The notes beneath the pieces were generated by a model. It was given only the letters and a program-made list of their open reading frames with translations. It ran no database searches and had not been told where the DNA came from. Positions 1 through 6,891 of a stretch of 9,815 bases of DNA are shown here, piece by piece. Position 1 is the first letter of the stretch. Each line of letters opens with the position of its first letter. Origin of the DNA: Deltaproteobacteria bacterium (GTDB lineage Bacteria > Desulfobacterota > Desulfobacteria > Desulfobacterales > Desulfobacteraceae); assembly GCA_003647385.1 (NCBI GenBank), contig QMMT01000043.1:1-9815 (forward strand). Direction: 5' to 3'. The position numbers and the translations under genes are program-made.

Positions 1-22
1 AATTTGTACTAATAAAATCGAT

Positions 23-69
23 AAAAAAAATAAGCCGGTTTTTGACTCACAAATAGTCAAAAACCGGCT
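23..69 (-). terminator. Intrinsic terminator after rpsO
   Basis: A perfect 15-bp inverted repeat (33-47 with 55-69, 7-base loop) begins 11 bases after the rpsO stop codon. Read on the minus strand, the hairpin is followed by TA and then eight consecutive T (30 down to 23), the standard layout of a Rho-independent terminator. There is no T-run on the plus-strand side (69-80), so it acts in the minus direction only. It should end the rimP-to-rpsO transcript; whether pnp lies beyond cannot be seen. Confidence 0.93.
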
Positions 70-80
70 GTCTGTCATTG

Positions 81-350
81 TTATCTTCTCAGTCCGAGTC
101 TTTCAATTAAAGAACGGTACCTGTTCACATCTTTTTTCTTAACATAATCCAGAAGACTTCTTCTTCTTCCGACAAGGATCAACAGACCCCGCCGTGAATG
201 ATGATCTTTCTTGTGAACTTTAAGATGCTCTGTAAGATAGCTGATACGATGGGTTAAAATTGCAACCTGTACCTCTGGTGAGCCAGTATCAGACTCATGG
301 AGCTTGAATTTTTCAATCATCTCCTCTTTGTTTCCTGCTAATAGAACCAC
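81..350 (-). CDS. rpsO: 30S ribosomal protein S15
   Basis: Encodes an 89-residue protein, the usual full length for bacterial S15, a primary binder of the 16S rRNA central domain that nucleates 30S platform assembly. The family signature is clear: the conserved [10 protein letters not shown] stretch at residues 21-30, the HHSRRGLL segment at 50-57 and the basic [10 protein letters not shown] helix at 61-70. The start codon is GTG at 348-350. It is supported by the canonical MVL N-terminus and by a strong Shine-Dalgarno sequence (AAAGGAG, 359-365) eight bases upstream. It is the last gene before the terminator at 23-69. It is separated from truB by a 155-base spacer that carries a possible promoter, so it is probably transcribed both from the operon and from its own start. 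S15 represses its own mRNA in several bacteria; the sequence alone does not show whether that happens here. No abnormality is seen. Confidence 0.97.
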   Translation of the reverse strand: MVLLAGNKEEMIEKFKLHESDTGSPEVQVAILTHRISYLTEHLKVHKKDHHSRRGLLILVGRRRSLLDYVKKKDVNRYRSLIERLGLRR

Positions 351-358
351 TTTAAAAA

Positions 359-365
359 CTCCTTT
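359..365 (-). promoter_or_regulatory. Shine-Dalgarno sequence of rpsO
   Basis: AAAGGAG on the minus strand, eight bases before the GTG codon. It fixes the non-AUG start of rpsO and is the strongest ribosome binding site in the operon. Confidence 0.85.
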
Positions 366-463
366 GTTTGGAATAAATAAAACATGGTATTCAGTAATGA
401 TCTATTTTTTTTATGATTTCCCATCCGATATTCCATTCAGAAAAAAGAAATTCAAAACAAATC

Positions 464-472
464 ACTATACCA
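464..472 (-). promoter_or_regulatory. Candidate extended -10 promoter for rpsO
   Basis: In the truB-rpsO spacer the minus strand reads TGG then TATAGT. This is a TGN motif next to a five-of-six match to the sigma70 -10 hexamer. No good -35 hexamer lies 16-18 bases upstream, so it would have to work as an extended -10 promoter. A start near position 457 would give a leader of roughly 105 bases. The rest of the 351-505 spacer is AT-rich and shows no gene and no clear truB terminator. A separate rpsO promoter is known in E. coli; here it is an inference from a short motif. Confidence 0.35.
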
Positions 473-505
473 TTACAAATATAATTAAGCTTTTATAAAT
501 ACCAG

Positions 506-1411
506 TTAACTTGAAAAAACGCAACAATATTTATACGCCTGCCTGTCTTCGGTTAACTGGACGATTGCCAGAAGATTATTATGATTATCCGTCACCCTGA
601 TGGGGTTATCAGATTCTGCCCGAGGGGGTGGCATCTCTTCTTTCAAAAGTTTCTGACCGAATTTTATCTTTTCAGCAATGGATTGATCCACTATAATTTT
701 GGACATAAACTCAAGACAATCTGATAAACAAACAATCCTTTGTTCAGCCGTCACGCGATCAAGATCTTCAAGGTCATCCAGGCAGATGGCATCTTCTAAA
801 ACAAATGCACTGGACTGCGTCCTGCATAGTTTTGACAGATGGGCACCGCATCCAAGCTTTCTGCCGATATCAAAGGCAAGGCTCCTTATGTAGGTTCCTG
901 ATGAGCAAAAGACCTCTATATCCAGATAGGGGAATTTAATTTGTTGAATACGGATGTCAAAAATTTCAATCTTCCGGGGTGGCTTTTGAATCATTTTCCC
1001 CTGTCGGGCCAGTTTATACAAGGGCTGGCCTTCATGTTTCAAAGCGGAAAAAGCGGGTGCTACCTGGTCTTGAACACCGATAAAAGAGTTTATTGTCTCA
1101 TCCACTATCTCTTTTGTGAGGGTACTCATACCATTTTTGGGGGCCGTAAAAACTGTCCTGCCTGTCAAATCATAGGTATCTGTTTCCACCCCTAAGCAAA
1201 CCGTTGCACTATATCTTTTGTGACCGGTAAGAAAAAACCCGGATATCCGGGTCCCCTTATTAATTGCACAAAGCAGCAATCCTGTGGCAAAGGGATCCAG
1301 GGTACCGGTATGCCCTGCTTTTTTAACCCCTAAAGCTTTTTTTACACGAGCCACCACGCGCGCTGAAGAAATACCTTCAGGCTTGGAAATTGCGATAATA
1401 CCACTTTTCAT
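506..1411 (-). CDS. truB: tRNA pseudouridine(55) synthase TruB
   Basis: A 301-residue TruB-family enzyme, near the usual family length, that isomerises uridine 55 in the T-loop of most tRNAs. The catalytic motif GHTGTLDPFATGLL starts at residue 33, with the nucleophile Asp39. The substrate-stacking Tyr67 lies in KRYSATV, the QVAPAFSALKHEGQPLY motif is at 116-132, and the GTYIRSLA segment at 172-179 carries the conserved Arg176. The last 70 or so residues form the C-terminal RNA-binding region and are more divergent. The ATG start gives the canonical GIIAISKPEGISS N-terminus. It lies nine bases after the rbfA stop and has no recognisable Shine-Dalgarno sequence (the upstream bases are mostly A), so translation probably depends on ribosomes finishing rbfA. 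The usual DHH-type phosphoesterase gene between rbfA and truB in many bacteria is missing. Identification is secure. Confidence 0.96.
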   Translation of the reverse strand: MKSGIIAISKPEGISSARVVARVKKALGVKKAGHTGTLDPFATGLLLCAINKGTRISGFFLTGHKRYSATVCLGVETDTYDLTGRTVFTAPKNGMSTLTKEIVDETINSFIGVQDQVAPAFSALKHEGQPLYKLARQGKMIQKPPRKIEIFDIRIQQIKFPYLDIEVFCSSGTYIRSLAFDIGRKLGCGAHLSKLCRTQSSAFVLEDAICLDDLEDLDRVTAEQRIVCLSDCLEFMSKIIVDQSIAEKIKFGQKLLKEEMPPPRAESDNPIRVTDNHNNLLAIVQLTEDRQAYKYCCVFSS

Positions 1412-1420
1412 TGATTTTTT

Positions 1421-1789
1421 TTATGAAGACTGTTCGTCTGGTGTTCCGGTTGATGCGGATTTAATGAGTTCATCCATTCGAGCTGCCTTGTCAAAGGAGT
1501 CATCATGAATAAATTTTAAATCCGGCATGTATTTTAACCCTAATTTCGGTGCAATTCTTTTCTTTATAAAGCCCTTGGAGCTTTTAAACCCGTCCATAAC
1601 CTCTGAAATTCGCTTTTTATCTCCAAAAACGGTAACATAGATATGGGCCACCCGAAGATCAGGGGTCATTTTTACACCACTGATCGTTGCCATCTCAATC
1701 CTGGGGTCCTGCATTTTTTTGTTTAAAAGTTCTGTAATGGCCTGTTGGATCTTGACACTGATTCTTTCGGCTCGCAAATAGGGTTTCAT
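1421..1789 (-). CDS. rbfA: 30S ribosome-binding factor RbfA
   Basis: A 122-residue RbfA, typical in length, a cold-shock-associated maturation factor that binds the 30S subunit near the 16S 5' helix and is needed for efficient pre-16S processing. The KH-type fold is recognisable: an N-terminal helix rich in basic residues (RAERISVKIQQAITELL, 6-22), the DPRIEMATISGVKMTPDLR strand-turn region at 28-46, AHIYVTVFG at 48-56, and the SSKGFIKKRIAPKLGLKYMP helix-turn at 69-88. The tail after about residue 108 is polar and probably disordered. The ATG at 1787-1789 lies seven bases after the infB stop. Only a weak AAGG lies some 15 bases upstream, so translational coupling to infB is likely. RbfA sits between IF2 and TruB as in E. 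coli and acts in the same 30S assembly pathway as RimP. Confidence 0.95.
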   Translation of the reverse strand: MKPYLRAERISVKIQQAITELLNKKMQDPRIEMATISGVKMTPDLRVAHIYVTVFGDKKRISEVMDGFKSSKGFIKKRIAPKLGLKYMPDLKFIHDDSFDKAARMDELIKSASTGTPDEQSS

Positions 1790-1796
1790 TTTTTAA

Positions 1797-4715
1797 TTAT
1801 TCAGCCTTGTACTTTCTTTCTTCCACTTCATAACATTCAATGACATCATCCTGCTTGATGTCATTATACTTTTCAAGGCCGATGCCGCACTCAAATCCCT
1901 GATCCACTTCCTTGACATCATCTTTAAACCGCCTGAGCGATGATAATTGTGTATCACATTTAATAACACCATCTCTTAAGAGTCTTACTTTTTTACCTCG
2001 AACGACTTTGCCGTCTGAAATATGGCATCCGGCAATGGTTCCCATTTTCGGGATTACAAATATATCACGAACATCTGCCCGGCCGATAATAATTTCATGA
2101 AATGTAGACGGCATCATTCCATCCAGTGCCGTCTTAATATCATTGATGACATCATAAATGATATCATAAAACCGCATATCCACATTTTCATCCCTGGCAA
2201 GTGCTCGAATCTGGGGTGTCGGCCTGACATTAAACCCGACAACAATTGCATCCGATACTGCCGCAAGCGCCACATCCGATTCATTAATGGTACCCGTACC
2301 CGAGTGAACAATCTTAATATCCACTTCTTCTTTTGCCAGATCATTTAATGAATCATTTAAGGCTTCAATCGACCCATGGACATCCGCCTTCACAATAAGC
2401 TTAAGTTCCTTAATTTCAGCGGCGCCAAGATTCTCAAACATTTTTTCAAGATTAGCCCGGCTTTTCTTGGCCAGCTCTCTTGCCCTTTGTTTCTGCATCC
2501 TGTGACCGGCAATCTGTTTTGCATCTTTATCTGAATTAACCGCAATAAATTCATCACCGGCATTGGGTATGCCATGCAGGCCGACAATTTCTACAGGAAT
2601 ACTGGGGCCTGCCGCGTCTATTCTTTCCCCTGCATCATCAATCATTGCCCTGATCCGGCCAGAATGGAGTCCGCAGACAACCGGATCGCCATCACTTAAC
2701 GTTCCCTGTTTGACCAATACGGTTGCAACCGCACCACGACCCGTATCAAGCCGTGATTCTACGACATAGCCCGACGCTTTTCTATCCGGATTTGCCTTCA
2801 GCTCCAGAACTTCTGACTGTAGCAGAACCATTTCAAGGAGCTCATCTATACCCTCCTGGGTCTTTGCTGAAACTTTAACAAAGATGACATCTCCGCCCCA
2901 GTCTTCTGCCAGAAGATCGAGCTCTGAAAGTTCTCTCATGATTCTATCAGGATCAGCGCCTGCCTTATCCATTTTATTAACTGCAACCACAACCGGTACA
3001 CCTGCTGCCTTTGAATGATTTATTGCTTCGATGGTCTGGGGCATCACCCCGTCATCTGCCGCAACAACAAGGATAACAATATCTGTAATCTGTGCTCCTC
3101 TGGATCGCATGGCAGTAAAGGCTGCATGGCCCGGCGTATCAAGAAATGTAATCCGACCGCCGGCCTTTGTTTTAACGTTGTAGGCACCAATATGCTGGGT
3201 AATGCCGCCGGCTTCACCACTGGTAATCTTGGATTCCCTGATAACATCTAAAAGAGAGGTCTTGCCATGATCAACATGCCCCATGATGGTGACAACCGGT
3301 GCCCTTCCCATCATTTTTCCTTCGTCATCATCACCATTTTCCATATTAAGAAGGGGTTCTTCCTCAAAAGATGCTTTTTCCACCTCAAAATCAAATTCAG
3401 TTGCAACCAGCACAGCCGTATCAAAATCAATGGTCTGATTTACCGTTGCCATAACCCCCATGCCCATCAGTTTAGCAATCATCTCATTGGCTTTGATACC
3501 CATGCGTTTTGCAAGCTCAGCAAGTTCAATGGCCTCATCAATCTTAATACGCCTTTTAATGGCCTTTGGTGTTGTAATCTGGGTTTTCTGAAAATTTCCC
3601 TTTCTACCTCTTGTATCCTTTCTAGTGCGTCTTTTCCTACCACGACCACCCTTATATAATGCATCCCCTTCAATAATTGATTTTTTCTTGCGCTGTTTTC
3701 TTTTTCCAACAGACTTAGGCTTGTCATCGCCATACACAACTTTTCTTTTTTCTTTTTTGTATTTTCCTGTATCTATTTCATCAGGTACTGTGACATCCGG
3801 TGTCTGAGGAGGCAGCTTTGGTTTTCCAGGAGAAGGAGATGATGGTTTTTCTCTCTTTTTAAACGGTTTTTTCTTTGCACTCTCTTTTGGCCCGGTTTTC
3901 GTGCCAGGGCGTTTCCTATCCCCACCCAGTTTAGATTTTTTCAAATTTTCAAGAACTGAAGGATCTGCAATTTTAACAATTTTAGCGGGTGTTGATTTTT
4001 TCTTTTTCTTTTTCTTTTTGGCCTTTTTCTCTTTTTCTTCGACAACTTTATCCTCGGTTTCCTTTTCCGGAATCTGCTCTTCTTCTTTTTCAACAACGGG
4101 TTCTTCGAGTTCAGATTCTTCTTTCTTTGCAGGAGGATCTATTGTTTTATCAGCCTTGGTCTTCTTTTTTGCCTTTTTGGGCTTGGCCGCAACGACCTGG
4201 TCCGGTTCCTCTGGCTCCTCAGGTTCTTCTGGTTCCTCAGATTCCACTGGTTTAATGATCTTGGCAGGCTTGCTCTTTTTCTTTTTACTCTTTTTTTTCG
4301 ATTTATCTTTTTTGGGGGCAGGTGTGGCTTTTTCAGGTCCCTTTTTAATATCATCCTGCTCAATATCTGATGGCGTTACCTCTTCCTCTTCCTCTACTGC
4401 AGGCGGTTCTTTTTGGGAAACAATATCATCTTCCACCTCTGTTGCTGTCTCTTCTTCCTCAATTTCAGGCTCAATAATTTCTTCAGGCTCTTCAATTATC
4501 TGCTTCCGCCTGCGGATAACCGATGGTTTTATCTTGACATCCGTCTTCTTTTTATTCTTTCCTAAGAGACTTCTTTTAATTGTGCTGACAGCACTATCCT
4601 CAAGAGAACTCATATGGCTTTTAACATCAATCTTCAACTCTTTCATTTTATTTAGAAGCGCTCTATTCGTCATGTTCAGATCTTTAGCCAACTCATATAC
4701 TCTGACCTTCGCCAT
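1797..4715 (-). CDS. infB: Translation initiation factor IF-2
   Basis: A GTPase of 972 residues that places initiator fMet-tRNA on the 30S subunit and promotes 50S joining. Domains in order: first IF2_N domain (1-53), a highly charged Lys/Glu/Pro linker (about 54-389), second IF2_N domain (390-445), GTPase domain (471-640), then domains II to IV, ending in the fMet-tRNA-binding C-terminal barrel. The G motifs are intact: GHVDHGKT at 479-486, DTPGH at 526-530, NKMDK at 580-584 and SAK at 616-618. I chose the ATG at 4713-4715 because it gives the canonical [14 protein letters not shown]-terminus and has GGGGG (4722-4726) six bases upstream. An upstream in-frame GTG at 4788-4790 would add 25 basic residues but has no good ribosome binding site. 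The protein is longer than E. coli IF2 (890) because of the linker. Gene identity is certain; the start is likely. Confidence 0.95.
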   Translation of the reverse strand: MAKVRVYELAKDLNMTNRALLNKMKELKIDVKSHMSSLEDSAVSTIKRSLLGKNKKKTDVKIKPSVIRRRKQIIEEPEEIIEPEIEEEETATEVEDDIVSQKEPPAVEEEEEVTPSDIEQDDIKKGPEKATPAPKKDKSKKKSKKKKSKPAKIIKPVESEEPEEPEEPEEPDQVVAAKPKKAKKKTKADKTIDPPAKKEESELEEPVVEKEEEQIPEKETEDKVVEEKEKKAKKKKKKKKSTPAKIVKIADPSVLENLKKSKLGGDRKRPGTKTGPKESAKKKPFKKREKPSSPSPGKPKLPPQTPDVTVPDEIDTGKYKKEKRKVVYGDDKPKSVGKRKQRKKKSIIEGDALYKGGRGRKRRTRKDTRGRKGNFQKTQITTPKAIKRRIKIDEAIELAELAKRMGIKANEMIAKLMGMGVMATVNQTIDFDTAVLVATEFDFEVEKASFEEEPLLNMENGDDDEGKMMGRAPVVTIMGHVDHGKTSLLDVIRESKITSGEAGGITQHIGAYNVKTKAGGRITFLDTPGHAAFTAMRSRGAQITDIVILVVAADDGVMPQTIEAINHSKAAGVPVVVAVNKMDKAGADPDRIMRELSELDLLAEDWGGDVIFVKVSAKTQEGIDELLEMVLLQSEVLELKANPDRKASGYVVESRLDTGRGAVATVLVKQGTLSDGDPVVCGLHSGRIRAMIDDAGERIDAAGPSIPVEIVGLHGIPNAGDEFIAVNSDKDAKQIAGHRMQKQRARELAKKSRANLEKMFENLGAAEIKELKLIVKADVHGSIEALNDSLNDLAKEEVDIKIVHSGTGTINESDVALAAVSDAIVVGFNVRPTPQIRALARDENVDMRFYDIIYDVINDIKTALDGMMPSTFHEIIIGRADVRDIFVIPKMGTIAGCHISDGKVVRGKKVRLLRDGVIKCDTQLSSLRRFKDDVKEVDQGFECGIGLEKYNDIKQDDVIECYEVEERKYKAE
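3996..4019 (-). repeat. Polylysine tract in the IF2 linker
   Basis: Eight consecutive lysine codons (IF2 residues 233-240) are written as three AAA-AAG pairs followed by AAA-AAA. The stretch is therefore a purine-only hexanucleotide repeat in the coding strand. It sits in the disordered charged linker. It is a likely site for length variation between strains and for ribosome or polymerase slippage, though no break in the frame is seen. Confidence 0.8.
4203..4238 (-). repeat. Four 9-bp tandem repeats coding EEP
   Basis: Four adjacent nine-base units encode Glu-Glu-Pro four times at IF2 residues 160-171. They differ only at synonymous positions (GAA/GAG, CCA/CCG-type changes), so the amino acid repeat is kept while the DNA has drifted. 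That fits an older in-frame expansion in the flexible linker. Confidence 0.85.
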
Positions 4716-4721
4716 TTGTTG

Positions 4722-4726
4722 CCCCC
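4722..4726 (-). promoter_or_regulatory. Probable ribosome binding site of infB
   Basis: A GGGGG run on the minus strand, six bases before the ATG at 4713-4715. It can pair with the anti-Shine-Dalgarno CCUCC using one G-U wobble. It supports this ATG over the upstream GTG at 4788-4790, which lacks a comparable site. Confidence 0.5.
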
Positions 4727-4808
4727 GCATAAATCTCTTTTTATATTCTTTTTCGCCTGTTGCCCGTTGTTTATATAACCTTAAGGTCACACGTGATCTT
4801 ACCGTTAA

Positions 4809-6155
4809 CTAACTGTCTTCACCTTCTTGAATTTCATCATCACCTTTCGGCTCTTGATCTTCCGGTTCATCTTTATTTTCCGGCTCGTCTATCTCTTCGA
4901 GTTCTTCCTTGTTTAATTCATTCTCCAGAATAACTTTTGCTTCTTCAATCATTTCTTGTGCTTTTGAATCACTCAAATCAGTAAGTGAAACAATATCTTC
5001 GATGACGGCCTCAGATATATCTGTGAGAGAGGAATAGCCGTTTTTAAAAAGCATTTCCGCCATAGACAGCCCCACCTCTGTCAGTTTCATCAGGTTGTCA
5101 TATCCTGCTTTTACTTCACGACTGTAATCTTCTTCACTTGTTACCTCTAAATGCCAGCCGGTAATCTCACAGGCAAGAGAAACATTCTGTCCCCCCTTGC
5201 CAATGGCAATGGAAAGGTATTCATCGTTTACAATGACTTCCATGGATTGATTATCTTCATCAATAATTACCCTGGCAATCTCGGCAGGTGACAAGGCATT
5301 ACACACAAATCTTGCTATATCCGGGTTCCATTGAACAATATCAATTTTTTCACCCCGAAGTTCCTGCACAATATTTTGAACCCGGTTTCCTTTCATCCCC
5401 ACACAGGCTCCCACCGGATCAACATCCGAATCCATTGATGAAACAGCAATCTTGGCTCTTAACCCTGGAACCCTTGCTGCACCGCGCAGGGTTACAATCC
5501 CTTCAGCCACCTCGGGAACTTCGGTTTTAAACAATTCAATTAAAAATTGTGGGTGGGTTCTGGATAAAATAATCTGTGCACCCTTTGATTCCTCTAATAC
5601 ATCCAGAACATAAGCCCTGATTCTGTCACCGCGCTTGTAGTTTTCTCTTGGCATCTGATCCCTGGGCCTTAAAACTGCCTCTGCCTGTCCCAGGTTGGCG
5701 ATAATGCTGCCTCTGTCAAACCGTTGAACAATGCCATTAATAATTTTACCTTTTTTATGAATAAAATTTTCATAGACCGCGTTTCTTTCCGCTTCCCTCA
5801 TCTTCTGAATGATAACCTGCTTAGCTGACTGGGCAGCGATTCGACCGAATTCTTCTGTATCAATCCTGATGCCAAGACTATCACCAATCTCACACTCAGG
5901 ATCATATTCATACCCTTCTTCAAGGGTCAACTCACTGTCATGATACTCAACTTCTTCTACGACCTCTTTAAAATGAAAAACCTCAACTTCACCACTCTTC
6001 TCATTGTAGTGAACTTCAATATCCGCTCTGGGTCCGATTTTTTTTCTTGCCGCTGAAATAATGGCCTCTTTCAGGGTGTTAATAAGAACTTCCGGTTCAA
6101 TACCCTTTTCACGGCTTACCTGGTCAATAACCCTTTTAATATCTGTGATAAACAT
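4809..6155 (-). CDS. nusA: Transcription termination/antitermination protein NusA
   Basis: NusA binds RNA polymerase near the RNA exit channel and modulates pausing, intrinsic and Rho-dependent termination, and antitermination. The 448 residues contain the N-terminal polymerase-binding domain (1 to about 128, starting MFITDIKRVIDQVSREKGIE), an S1 domain (about 135-199), KH1 with GACVGMKGNRVQ at 249-260 and KH2 with AIGKGGQNV at 317-325. One helix-hairpin-helix-type module follows at about 350-412, then a strongly acidic tail at 413-448. E. coli NusA has two C-terminal acidic repeats in a 495-residue protein; this one has a single module plus tail, closer to many non-enteric forms. The ATG is preceded by GGAG (6167-6170) with an 11-base spacer, and rimP ends 18 bases upstream. 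NusA may regulate its own operon through the leader at 6639-6804; that is known in E. coli and inferred here. Confidence 0.96.
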   Translation of the reverse strand: MFITDIKRVIDQVSREKGIEPEVLINTLKEAIISAARKKIGPRADIEVHYNEKSGEVEVFHFKEVVEEVEYHDSELTLEEGYEYDPECEIGDSLGIRIDTEEFGRIAAQSAKQVIIQKMREAERNAVYENFIHKKGKIINGIVQRFDRGSIIANLGQAEAVLRPRDQMPRENYKRGDRIRAYVLDVLEESKGAQIILSRTHPQFLIELFKTEVPEVAEGIVTLRGAARVPGLRAKIAVSSMDSDVDPVGACVGMKGNRVQNIVQELRGEKIDIVQWNPDIARFVCNALSPAEIARVIIDEDNQSMEVIVNDEYLSIAIGKGGQNVSLACEITGWHLEVTSEEDYSREVKAGYDNLMKLTEVGLSMAEMLFKNGYSSLTDISEAVIEDIVSLTDLSDSKAQEMIEEAKVILENELNKEELEEIDEPENKDEPEDQEPKGDDEIQEGEDS

Positions 6156-6173
6156 TACGAAGCGTTCTCCATA

Positions 6174-6638
6174 TTATAGTCTTGCAAGTGTTGCTTTGCT
6201 GATCAAATGGTCTGATATTTCAACCCTTTTCCCATCAACAGCAATCACAACAGAATCATCATTAATACTCTCAAGAATTCCAGTAAATTTTTTTTGATTC
6301 TCAATCAACTCTTTTGTCTGAATTTTTATTCTCTCACCTTTGAAACGCTGAAAGTCTTCCTTTTTATTTAAAGGCCGATTTGGCCCGGGAGAAGAAACCT
6401 CAAGCCTGTAATTGTCAAAATTCTCTATTTGAACATCAATTAAATCTCCAAGTTGCCGGCTGACATAAATACAATCATCCACTGTAATACCGGAAGGCTT
6501 ATCCAAAAAGAGCCGGACAATATTTTCCCGATCACCAGTGACATATTCCAAATGAACCAGCTCAAAATTTTCAGCCTGGCACAATGGCTGTGCAACTTCT
6601 TTAATTTTTTCAACTAACATATCGTTATCTATTTTCAA
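6174..6638 (-). CDS. rimP: Ribosome maturation factor RimP
   Basis: RimP binds free 30S subunits and is required for their late maturation. With the start chosen here the protein has 154 residues, as expected (E. coli 150). Recognisable segments are FELVHLEYVTG (25-35), the GITVDDC motif (50-56) and the highly conserved LEVSSPGPNRPL (79-90), followed by the SH3-like C-terminal domain. Three starts compete. The TTG at 6636-6638 has a good Shine-Dalgarno sequence (TTAAGGG, 6647-6653) eight bases upstream. The ATG at 6618-6620 gives 148 residues but has no ribosome binding site. The TTG at 6681-6683 gives 169 residues but abuts a hairpin and exceeds the family length. I prefer the middle one. 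This is the first protein gene of the operon and lies 18 bases before nusA. Confidence 0.93.
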   Translation of the reverse strand: MKIDNDMLVEKIKEVAQPLCQAENFELVHLEYVTGDRENIVRLFLDKPSGITVDDCIYVSRQLGDLIDVQIENFDNYRLEVSSPGPNRPLNKKEDFQRFKGERIKIQTKELIENQKKFTGILESINDDSVVIAVDGKRVEISDHLISKATLARL

Positions 6639-6646
6639 CTTAAATA

Positions 6647-6653
6647 CCCTTAA
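6647..6653 (-). promoter_or_regulatory. Shine-Dalgarno sequence deciding the rimP start
   Basis: TTAAGGG on the minus strand ends eight bases before the TTG at 6636-6638. Neither alternative rimP start has a comparably spaced site, so this favours a non-AUG start. The same codon lies only six codons before the ATG at 6618-6620, so the protein product is little affected either way. Confidence 0.55.
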
Positions 6654-6681
6654 ACATCTGTTTTTTTGCATCCTCAAATAC

Positions 6682-6702
6682 AAAAACGGGCAGATGCCCG
6701 TT
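6682..6702 (-). terminator. Terminator-like hairpin in the rimP leader (possible attenuator)
   Basis: A perfect inverted repeat (6685-6691 with 6696-6702, loop ATCT on the minus strand) has a five-pair G/C core flanked by two A-T pairs, and runs into a short T stretch (6686 down to 6682). The minus-strand side carries the T-run and the plus side does not. It lies downstream of tRNA-Gly and 44 bases before the rimP TTG codon. It could end tRNA transcripts or attenuate the operon. The short U-tract suggests incomplete termination, which would leave readthrough into rimP. Confidence 0.5.
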
Positions 6703-6750
6703 CCTAATACAACATTAACAAAAATCCTTACCAGTAAATCAAAGGTTCAG

Positions 6751-6759
6751 ATCATATCA
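6751..6759 (-). promoter_or_regulatory. Candidate extended -10 promoter for the rimP operon
   Basis: The minus strand reads TGA then TATGAT, an extended -10 arrangement with five of six bases matching TATAAT. The -35 region is poor (TTGTTC at an 18-base spacing). Transcription from here would begin near 6744 and would still pass through the hairpin at 6682-6702. It may be an operon promoter separate from that of the tRNA, but the motif alone is weak support. Confidence 0.25.
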
Positions 6760-6768
6760 TAACTCCAA

Positions 6769-6800
6769 TAAATGGAACAAACCTGCCATCCTTCCATTTA
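6769..6800 (-). repeat. 9-bp inverted repeat behind the tRNA 3' end
   Basis: TTCCATTTA at 6792-6800 is the exact reverse complement of 6769-6777, with a 14-base spacer. On the minus strand the stem starts four bases after the tRNA CCA end. No T-run follows, so it is not an intrinsic terminator. It could form a stem in the tRNA precursor trailer or a nuclease processing site; the latter is inference. Confidence 0.5.
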
Positions 6801-6804
6801 AAGA

Positions 6805-6880
6805 TGGAGCGGGCAACGAGACTCGAACTCGCGACATCAAGCTTGGGAAGCTTGCACTCTACCAGCTGAGTTATACCCGC
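6805..6880 (-). tRNA. tRNA-Gly (anticodon CCC)
   Basis: A complete 76-base tRNA including an encoded CCA (6805-6807). The acceptor stem is GCGGGTA against TGCCCGC (one T-G pair) with discriminator base T73. The D-stem is ACTC/GAGT with loop AGCTGGTA. The anticodon stem is CAAGC/GCTTG with a seven-base loop TTCCCAA, so the anticodon is CCC and the codon read is GGG, glycine. The T-arm GCGAG-TTCGAGT-CTCGT is normal, with one G-T closing pair, and the variable region is five bases. All stems fold without mismatch beyond wobble pairs. It has its own near-consensus promoter 11 bases upstream and leads the rimP-nusA-infB operon, the position held by an initiator tRNA gene (metY) in E. coli. Confidence 0.96.
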
Positions 6881-6891
6881 ATTAGCGGAGT

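Noticed and set aside
3342..3365. Internal start for a shorter IF2 form at the ATG at 3342-3344, with GAGGAAG upstream
   Set aside because: The spacing (14 bases) is too long and the purine run is explained by the Glu codons it encodes. Shorter IF2 forms exist in E. coli, but this site is not convincing.
3996..4019. Programmed -1 frameshift at the polylysine codons of infB
   Set aside because: In the reading frame each AAA-AAG pair is preceded by G or C, so the full A-AAA-AAG slippery heptamer is not in phase, and IF2 continues intact to its normal C-terminus.
3901..4812. A 303-residue open frame on the plus strand opposite the 5' half of infB
   Set aside because: It is the complement of the Lys/Glu-rich linker, giving long Ser and Phe runs. 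It has no recognisable domain or ribosome binding site and overlaps a certain gene, so it is a low-complexity shadow.
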